Assembly (NCBI GenBank): GCA_031763025.1
Contig: JASSKH010000001.1
Location: forward strand, 11,139,102 to 11,203,101
Reading direction: 5' to 3'
DNA from: Macrocystis pyrifera
Lineage: Eukaryota; Sar; Phaeophyceae; Laminariales; Laminariaceae
Length of the DNA stretch: 64,000 bases
The notes under the pieces were generated by a model that was given only the letters and a program-made list of their open reading frames with translations, was not told the origin of the DNA and ran no database searches. The position numbers and the translations under genes were made by a program. Shown piece after piece: positions 57,656 through 64,000 of the stretch (its first letter is position 1; every line of letters begins with the position of its first letter).

Positions 57656-58028
57656 GTTTCGCGGAGAGGGGCGCAGATGAGGGCGGGAAGGACGAGGGTG
57701 CTTCTGTGTGTAGCACTTGAAAGGCGATGGGCGTTACGGTTACGTACTGCAGTATCGACATATTCGATGACAGACCTTTGACCGGCCACCGTATTTCCTC
57801 GATACATTTCAAACCGGGCGCCAGGTCATCAACCTCTAGTAAGCCTCTAGTACAGATAAAGTCGCAAGTACGAGATACAAGTACTCGTGTAACCAAAATG
57901 AGGTTTCCTACGTATCTAGACATAAGGAAGGCAAGGATGTGGTACAGGAAGTCGTATGAATCGCAATTTTGACCCTTCATACGAGGTTCCTCTAACCTCT
58001 CAAACATCGAAGCACGAGTTGCGGGCAC
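57648..58028 (-). CDS. Open frame of 126 codons, function unknown
   Basis: Balanced composition and amphipathic pattern make this a better coding candidate than most frames here: MFERLEEPRMKGQNCDSYDF, then HILAFLMSRYVGNLILVTRV, FICTRGLLEVDDLAPGLKCI and EEIRWPVKGLSSNMS. A second frame starting MSSLRPIRQTGAPVEPQL at 57655 runs on to the left and may belong to the same gene. No known domain is recognised and no splice sites are certain. Confidence 0.4.
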   Translation of the reverse strand: MPATRASMFERLEEPRMKGQNCDSYDFLYHILAFLMSRYVGNLILVTRVLVSRTCDFICTRGLLEVDDLAPGLKCIEEIRWPVKGLSSNMSILQYVTVTPIAFQVLHTEAPSSFPPSSAPLSAKHV

Positions 58029-58370
58029 TCGTACATGTATCGTACAAATCCATGCGTGCTTGTAGGTAGCTTGCTAGTACTCGTACTAGTAATTGGTGGT
58101 AATGAGGCGCGACCTCAGTATTGCCTGCAGTAGTCATATCTGCGATACTTTGTGCTGGGCGAGTACGGATTATTCTGTTTTGTGCTGACACGAACGTGTA
58201 TCTACCTACGCCGTCGTTGGTGAATCTCAATATCGTAAATGTTCTTGGCCTCTTTTGCTCGTGATATACAGTATATAAAAACACAGACAGCACAGCAGTA
58301 TGCACACAACAGTAACAAATACTGGATTTTGTCGTGTGTATCCTCGTTTCCACCTCGAAATCCGGCATAA
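58029..58370. other. No gene recognised
   Basis: Repeated TACTCGTAC and CAAGTACTCGT strings occur around 57890 and 58075. Short frames only. Confidence 0.4.
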
Positions 58371-59230
58371 TAATTTGAAGATGAAAAATGTGCACTGCTG
58401 TGACCGCAGAACTTGTATTCGTATTGTATCTCTCGGGGATTCAAGAATCGGCACGGACACTGATTGTGCTGGATGTCGACGGGTAGAAAGAACAAGAACA
58501 CACACACACCTTTGTGACATGTTTTTTCCAACAAGTGTTTTCTGGTCGAAAATCAGCATAAAAATTTGAAGTCGAAAAATCTGTATCTGAAACGTTTTGT
58601 CCAACAGAAAGAGCTTCTTTCTCGTAGCAGGTGCCACCATTTCTTACTTGTACTGATATACATCTACAGCAGAGCTTCACCAGCAACAAAACAGCAGCAG
58701 CAGTAGCAGTAGGACACACGAGGCCAGGGTCAGCGTCGCTGTACACTCGGCTTGTCAATCTAACCCTTGAACTCTTTGTCCACGTACTCCGATTTGTCCT
58801 GTGTTGATTCCGAACTCGAAATTCGGCATTAGTTGAAGGCGAAAAATCTGCTCCCGACATACTCTACTGTCCAAAAGAGAGAACTTCTCGTAGCAGGTAG
58901 CAGGTGCCACCGCTACTACTGAAGTACGACATCTACAGCAGAGTTCTTCAGCAGCAAAACAGCAGCAGCAGCAGTTCCAGTAGGCCACACGAGGCCAGGG
59001 TCAGCGTCGCTGTGCTCTCGGCTTGTGTGTGAACCCGTCGTACATGTGTTCCCTGGTTCCGCACTCATAATTTGAAGACGAAAAATCTACAACCTGACGC
59101 GTGTCCAACGGGAGCTTCTCGCACTGCCAACACTACTACTGCTGTACAACAACTACAGCAGATCTTCTCCTGCTTCTCCGTCCCCTCATCAGTAGGAGGA
59201 TGGGCCTGACAATACCACCTGCAGCATGTC
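58370..59230. repeat. Tandem array of about 190-275-bp units, four copies
   Basis: The landmark TTTGAAG.CGAAAAATC (or TTGAAG.TGAAAAATG) recurs at about 58374, 58563, 58832 and 59070. Units 2 and 3 share CTTCTCGTAGCAGGT, CATCTACAGCAGAG, AACAGCAGCAGCAG, CACACGAGGCCAGGGTCAGC and GTCGCTGT.C.CTCGGCTTG. Units 1 and 4 are partial. CAG runs sit in the middle of each unit. Confidence 0.75.
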
Positions 59231-59850
59231 TCGGGGACATGGCCCGAACGCTCGTTGACGTGGACAGGCGCAGTATGCCTACGAGTACTCGTAGAGCTGG
59301 GTTTGGTTAGGTAGAGCTTAAAAAACCAAAACCATATTATTATTATTACGGTTGTTGGTTCTGTGTTTTTTCAACATGGCCCAGCACAAACATGTGCCTA
59401 CACACGTTGCCGCGCCTAGCTCGACCAACTATGAACTACTTACCACCGCACCAGCACGAGAAGGTTTCGTTTGAGTGTGTGCGTGCACAGAGCCTGCCGG
59501 GACTGGAATTGGTGCCGTGTGCGTTGAGCGCGGTGGTCAAACGTACCCCAAACAAATGTTATCACACACACCCACACACATACATACAGAGAAACTCAAA
59601 GCAAGGCACCCTGGACCCTACCCTCGTATCCGAGCCGTTATGAAGAGACTTTTTTTTCTTGGAAAAAACAAGAAAAAAAGGCTCGCGCTGCGCGCTTCGC
59701 GCGCCTCATTATAATATTTCAAGTCTTGTAAATTCTTCGACGTCCGATCCGACTACTACTGTTGTACCGCTGCACGTATTGACTGCGCCTTCTATCGTCT
59801 TACAGCATCCAGACAACATTGCAGGGGTGGTGATATACTAACCAATTATG
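59231..59850. other. No gene recognised
   Basis: Short plus frames (83, 79 codons) without domains. Includes TTATTATTATTAC near 59335, an imperfect CACACACCCACACACATACATA stretch near 59565, and AAAAAACAAGAAAAAAAGGC near 59665. Confidence 0.4.
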
Positions 59851-59852
59851 TT

Positions 59853-60398
59853 GATGCTCCAACGTGCTGTACCTGCAGGCTACCCAATTCGCGTACACTC
59901 TCCCGGATGTTCGACGGCTTAAGGACAGCATCGCCAACGCCATCGTCAACCACGTCACCGTAGGCCGTGTCAAGACTGCTGTTAATGCTCCAACGTGCTG
60001 TACCTGCAGGCTATCCTGTTCAGAGTGCTCACGTACTTGGTGTATGGATTCATGTGTAACGGTATTTGGGAGTTCCACACAGGAAATATGCGTATTTCTG
60101 TGTGGAGCGATCAACGGGTTGCGACGTGTTTTGTCCGCCACTTTTTGTTCGACTTCTTGTTCGCCTTCTTGCTCCACTTGATGTTCTTCCCCTTTCTTCC
60201 TTGTCTTGTGTGTTGTAAGTGGATAATACTGTATATATACCCTGAGAGGCTTCTATGAACGGACTTGAGGCTTGGCCTATATCAGTGAGTGCATCGAACA
60301 TACCCAATCCACGTACACTCTCCCGGATGTTCGACGGCTTAAGGACAGCATCGCCAACGCCATCGTCAACCACGTCACCGTTGGCCGTGTCAAGACTG
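59853..60398. repeat. Two nested direct repeats (98 bp, offset 420; about 30 bp, offset 130)
   Basis: 59881-59978 and 60301-60398 match over 98 bp with about four mismatches (TCTCCCGGATGTTCGACGGC to GGCCGTGTCAAGACTG). Separately GCTCCAACGTGCTGTACCTG at 59857 recurs at 59987. In the plus frame the repeat reads LPDVRRLKDSIANAIVNHVT, which is compatible with coding sequence, and it abuts the helicase relic on the left. Confidence 0.85.
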
Positions 60399-60411
60399 TG
60401 CCCACCTCGGC

Positions 60412-61433
60412 GTGATGTCCAACCAGCCTGAATGTCGCCTTCTTCATCGTTTGGAGGGGGCAAAGGCCCATCCCATTAGGTTCGATATTTCAGATGGATA
60501 CGACAACAGGAAACCCTTGTCGGTGTTCGACGCGCAGCTTCAGCGTGCCTTCGACGACCATCTGGCTGCCTTGGGAGCCTCTTCCGAGGAAACGAGGACG
60601 GTGCACGCGCAGGCGTTCGTTAACATAAACGGCGCAAAGCTCTAACGGGACAAAGGCCGTCAAACGATAGTCATGGAGTACGCCGACCTACCGGACGTCG
60701 TCGTGCTGCAACGAGGTCTCAAGGTAAGAACACTTACAACAGGCACACAACACTGCAGATGCGACCTCTAACTACATAACCTGTGATGCTGCGGGTAGTT
60801 ACTGTCGTCCACCTTCGTTCACATTCCGTCTATCCGGTCGGCATAACCAAGAACGTGGACCAAGGACGAGGCATCGTCAATGCTACGTGCGGGATTCGCC
60901 GGAGCTGGGAAGACACCGACGCATCCTTAGATGCGCAAAGAGACGAGAAAGATTTCACGTACACACCACCGGCGTGGGTTATCATAGAACTTACTACTGG
61001 AAAGGGAAAAGGCGCCATAGCAAAGGTCCAACAACCATTTCAAGAGCAAAACGTGTGGGTGCCTGCCTGTCGTGGTCCGGCCGTAGTGGGGCTTATACCG
61101 CAACTCAATGGCCGATGGTGGTAGCAGCATGCATGACCGTACACAGGGTTCAGGGTGTAGGATTGGAACGAGTAGCCCTGTGGATATCGCTTAGAGGGTT
61201 CTTCGCGCAGGGACAAGAGGGCACACCGCTGTGTTGAGAGCGCAGAGCCTAAAGCGGCTGTTCCTAGTACTCCCAGATACTACTGTCGAGCAGAATAGCG
61301 AGGAAGCGAAAACATTCCTCAAGGACGCGTTCCCGCCACCGCTAGATGCCATCAAGGCTCTGGACGACATGCGGGCCCGAGCGCCGGCGACCGTCGAAGA
61401 AGACACGGGCGAAAAAACTGTAAAGTATGACAC
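60412..61433 (+). pseudogene. PIF1-type helicase, C-terminal part (Helitron-like relic), broken
   Basis: Successive plus-strand frames: RFDISDGYDNRKPLSVFDAQ to 60645; LPDVVVLQRGLK followed by a donor-like GTAAGA at 60724; GITKNVDQGRGIVNATCG (60839-60892; the NGT-type turn seen in PIF1/Helitron helicases); MVVAACMTVHRVQGVGLERV (61117-61176), which is the conserved motif T-x-H-x-x-Q-G near the helicase C-terminus; then RAQSLKRLFLVLPDT (61240-61284), equivalent to the ALSR-x-x-S-L-x-x-L motif. The parts lie in different frames with stops between (for example TAA at 60643-60645 and TGA at 61236-61238). The N-terminal ATPase motifs are absent. Likely a decayed Helitron or host-gene fragment. Confidence 0.65.
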
Positions 61434-61624
61434 GTTGTGGAATTATAGCAAGCCCTACTTGAGTCCTGCACCCTGGACTGGAGTATGGATAGCCATTGCA
61501 CAACCACAGAGCACGTACGCTTAACTCATAAAAAACATTGGGTCGTCAATATCTTCGAGAACGGACGAACGTCGAGAATTCCCACATTCACGTCACTATC
61601 AATATCAGCGTGCTCGCTGTGCGT

Positions 61625-61935
61625 TCGCCAAAACACTGTGATTCGCTCCAATCAACACACGACTCCCAAGAACCATCTTCTCACCAAAGAGAGCCACCAA
61701 AACGCTGTCACTTCTCTCCCACCAACACACCACTACGGAAAACCATCTTCTCGCCAAAGCGAGTCGGCAAAACACTCTGACTTTGCTCCCATCAAGGCAC
61801 GACACCCGAAAAATAATTTCTCGCCGAAGCGAGCCACCATATAACACCCTGACTTCGCTCCCACCAACAAACGAGTCCCGAAAACCACGTTCTCACCAAA
61901 GCGAGCCACCAAAACACTGTGACATTTCACTTCCA
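61625..61935. repeat. About 70-bp tandem repeat, 4-5 copies
   Basis: AAAACACTGTGA/ACTTCGCTCCCACCAACAC and CCGAAAACCATCTTCTC.CCAAAGCGAGCCACC alternate with starts near 61627, 61694, 61765, 61838 and 61907. Divergence between units is about 10-20 percent. Open frames in both strands are artefacts of the repeat. Confidence 0.88.
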
Positions 61936-61974
61936 ATTCACCCTTCTCCGTCAATGTATTATTTTGCAACTAGC

Positions 61975-62335
61975 TGCTTGCTGCTGCTTCAGAAGCTGCT
62001 GCTGAGCTTTGCTCGCCGAGAGCTTTGGCCGCGATCGACATATACATGCTTCTTCAGGTTGTCGCGACGGCAGATACCTAAGCGACAGAGAGGGACAGCG
62101 CCAACACCACAACAAGTAGCTAACTTATGTGCAGCTGCGGCCCCCGAGCAGCAGCTCCTCGTAGCAGCACCTTAGCGGCCACCTGCCGCCTACTGGTGAT
62201 ATTTTTGTTTGCGGCTAGCTGCTGCTGCGTTTGCTGCTGAGTTTTGGCCGCCGAGAGGTTTGGCCGCCGGCAGATACATAAGTGACTACAGAGAGAGACA
62301 GTACCACCACCACAACAATTAGCTGCTGTCATCAC
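61975..62335. repeat. Tandem duplication, two diverged copies (about 200 bp)
   Basis: GCCGAGAGCTTTGGCCGC (62010) and GCCGAGAGGTTTGGCCGCC (62250), preceded by TAGCTGCT.GCTGC and followed by GGCAGATAC.TAAG, GAGAGGGACAG and CACCACAACAA.TAGCT. No coding evidence. Confidence 0.7.
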
Positions 62336-62682
62336 GATCACAGACAACTGGTCGAGATTATCTGGTACCTGCTACTGGCACGATGGTGGTAGCTTCCGAC
62401 AGGCCGACTGAAGTGCATGTCATTTGCTTAATAGTTCAAAGACGATGCTGACCTATTAATAGGCAAACTTGGAAGAGTTAGAATAATTATTTCCAAGATC
62501 AAAAAGGCCGACTGCGACAAACGAGTTAGAAGGCCCACGACAACAACCGCAAAAGACGACAGAAAACCTACCCTTTTACACCAGGCCGAAACAAGACAAC
62601 TGTGATACTACTGATATATGTATACCTACAACTCGCAGTACCTTGTTTGCGTCCAAGCACAGGTCACCTCATAGCGTTCGGG

Positions 62683-62711
62683 TTCGGGTTAGGGTTCGGG
62701 TTAGGTGGCCA
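62683..62711. repeat. Telomere-like (GGGTTA/GGGTTC) tract 1
   Basis: TTCGGGTTCGGGTTAGGGTT followed by CGGGTTAGG. Mixed TTAGGG and TTCGGG units in the G-rich orientation on the plus strand, opposite to the CCCTAA tract at 26.4 kb. Confidence 0.8.
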
Positions 62712-62889
62712 GCATCTACTGTATAAGCATGCCTGGTATCTACTGCTGATATCACTTCTTTCTTCTGAAAACCCACGCAATGAACAATAAATAGCGGCAA
62801 CAGCCGCATCTTCAAACAAGAAAAAAATCTACCTACAGTAACAAGTATCTGTGTCGCGAGAGAAGTCCATACCTCAGTCCGACCTTGTA

Positions 62890-62960
62890 TTAAATGGTAA
62901 CACCCAGGGAACAGCAGGGCAACCCTTGCCCTGCTCTACAAAAATAATTACCCTGGGTTG
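62890..62960. other. Perfect short hairpin within a larger imperfect stem
   Basis: AGCAGGGCAA-CCC-TTGCCCTGCT (62911-62935 region) is a perfect 10-bp stem with a 3-base loop. An outer pair, CCCAGGG (left) and CCCTGGG (right), extends it. No poly-U tract marks it as a terminator, and no adjoining gene is known. It may be the core of a small foldback element. Confidence 0.6.
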
Positions 62961-63011
62961 GGTAGTTGATCGATCATTTACCCCTATAGCTTAGCAGGTA
63001 CTACCATCACA

Positions 63012-63245
63012 CATCTGTGCAGGTTGTTCGTGATACTTCGATCATGTAACTACATGGTTTTATATGGTCTCATCATGCAGGATATACATCCTGTATACGA
63101 GGAAGACAAAACCTGGAGCTGCAGAATTGAAGGAGGGTGTGTGTATTCGAAAACTAACCGGAATCGCACGTAGCTTGCGAGTGTTTTTTTTTTGTGAGGA
63201 TTGTATACCTGGTAATACTGTTCTATATATAGTTCTAGACACCAT
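63012..63245. repeat. Dispersed repeat R, copy 2
   Basis: Matches 47757-48075 block by block: CGTGATACTTCGATCATGTA, ATGGTCTCATCATGCAGGAT, CTGTATACGAGGAAGACAAA, GCACGTAGCTTGCG, TATACCTGGTAATACTGTTC and ACCATCATCATCACTAC. Confidence 0.75.
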
Positions 63246-63304
63246 CATCATCACTACCACCGAGCGCGTGTTCTGGGTTTTATGTTTGTGCTCAAAAGGT
63301 CGTA

Positions 63305-63480
63305 CGGGATACCTATCTCGTATACCAGGGTATAAGGAAGACAAAATCTTGAGCTGCAAAATTCAAGGAGTATGTGTGTGTTTCTACATTTTGAAAGCTA
63401 AGTCCCCAAGGTCGCACGTAGTTGCCACTTGTGGGGATGATTCCGGCGTGTAATTTATATCTGGTATTACTGTTTTATGA
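63305..63480. repeat. Dispersed repeat R, copy 3 (partial)
   Basis: CTCGTATACCAGGGTATAAG then GAAGACAAAATCTTGAGCTG, CAAGGAGTATGTGTGTG, TCGCACGTAGTTGCCACTTG and TATCTGGTATTACTGTTTTA. It is in tandem with copy 2 at about 280-bp spacing. Confidence 0.7.
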
Positions 63481-63667
63481 AACATGTACCAAGTACATAT
63501 CTACGGGAAAATATGCCCTTCGCTGACAGGGATAGGACCGACGGACAAGTGCATGGCGTTTAAGAAGAGCCGGCACAGAAAACATAATCCAGTAGGATGT
63601 CCAGTGTCAAAGAAATCCGCACGGTCATATTTTTAAGCCAGCACTAGCGCTAAATTAAGCCGGAAGT

Positions 63668-63697
63668 TCGGGTTCGGGTTCGGGTTCCGGTTCGGGA
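63668..63697. repeat. Telomere-like (GGGTTC) tract 2
   Basis: GTTCGGGTTCGGGTTCGGGT followed by TCCGGTTCGGG: five units of GGGTTC with one error, the same variant as at 62683. Confidence 0.75.
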
Positions 63698-63764
63698 TTT
63701 TGTATGTACCCGTGGTTATTTCTGCCAGAAACAACACCCTTTAGGCAGTTATTTCTGCTGCATA

Positions 63765-64000
63765 CCTGGTATGAACACAAAGTAATCTAAGCAATCAATA
63801 TAATACAGCGAGCTCTTGGAGATGTCCAGGGTGCTTACTGGTCTAATTGAATTATGATAAAGCCTCGTACTTGACGAGAAGCTCACCAGGTATACGTACA
63901 TACGTTGAAGCATCCTGGTATGAACACAAAGTAATCTAAGTAATCAATCTAAATACAGCGAGCTCTTGGAGATTTCCGGGGTGCTTACTGGTCTAATTGA
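63765..64000. repeat. Tandem duplication, period about 150 bp, continuing past the window
   Basis: CCTGGTATGAACACAAAGTA through CTTACTGGTCTAATTGA at 63765-63850 recurs at 63914-64000 with about five differences. The spacer between copies holds a further ACCAGGTATACGTACATACG. Both copies start with the CCTGGTA half of the dispersed palindrome. Confidence 0.9.

Noticed and set aside
61538..61969. Open frames of 78-119 codons on both strands
   Set aside because: They are translations of a tandem repeat of about 70 bp.
62890..62960. A CRISPR-like or rho-independent terminator hairpin
   Set aside because: Eukaryotic context, single occurrence, no U-tract and no spacer-repeat pattern.

Overview
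This is nuclear DNA from a eukaryote. Coding exons are short and interrupted, GT-AG (one GC-AG) splice sites can be placed, and there are tRNA-derived SINEs, MITEs, a tyrosine-recombinase transposon, a PIF1-type helicase relic, long microsatellites and satellites, and interstitial TTAGGG-type telomere repeats. The secreted discoidin-like genes, CTG-rich satellites and tyrosine-recombinase element would suit an alga or another stramenopile-like protist, but the sequence does not settle the taxon and I do not name one. No prokaryotic, organellar, rRNA or intact tRNA gene is visible.

Left part (about 5.5-46.3 kb): an old tandem array of about 8-kb units (A 5.5-13.7, B 13.7-21.2, C 21.2-29.6, D 29.6-37.9, E 37.9-45.9 kb, then the start of F). 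The same landmarks recur in the same order and orientation. Each unit carries one minus-strand gene. Exon 1 encodes a signal peptide of 19 codons plus one base. It joins in phase to an exon 2 encoding a complete F5/8 type C (discoidin, galactose-binding-like) domain. Several shorter downstream exons follow. Units B and E keep an open exon 1 and exon 2, C has lost its start codon and first donor, A is broken by a stop and a frameshift, and D has lost exons 1 and 2 and holds a transposon cluster there. The array therefore looks like an expanding and decaying family of secreted carbohydrate-binding-type proteins.

Insertions in the array: a degenerate repeat-protein fragment and SINE at 3.5-4.2 kb; a MITE (6.67 kb) and a CATA microsatellite (6.96-7.26 kb) at the 3' end of gene A; a block of about 2 kb with telomere repeats and a CTG run in unit C; a SINE at 29.2 kb; a 205-bp tandem duplication (32.7-33.1 kb) and two tyrosine-recombinase copies facing each other (33.6-36.9 kb) in unit D; and a MITE at 40.4 kb in unit E.

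Right part (about 46.3-64 kb): repeat-rich DNA with no intact gene of known function. It holds two CCCGTCCCGCCG minisatellites, a satellite of about 270 bp with a 534-bp higher-order period, a 424-bp foldback element with 147-bp arms, a CAGATC-rich array split by a SINE, a possible small minus-strand gene (55.8-58.0 kb), a further tandem array (58.4-59.2 kb), a broken PIF1/Helitron-type helicase (60.4-61.4 kb), more tandem repeats, telomere-like GGGTTC/GGGTTA tracts, and a short palindrome, ATACCAGGTAT, scattered throughout.

All homology between copies was judged by eye. Domain names rest on motif recognition, not on a database search.
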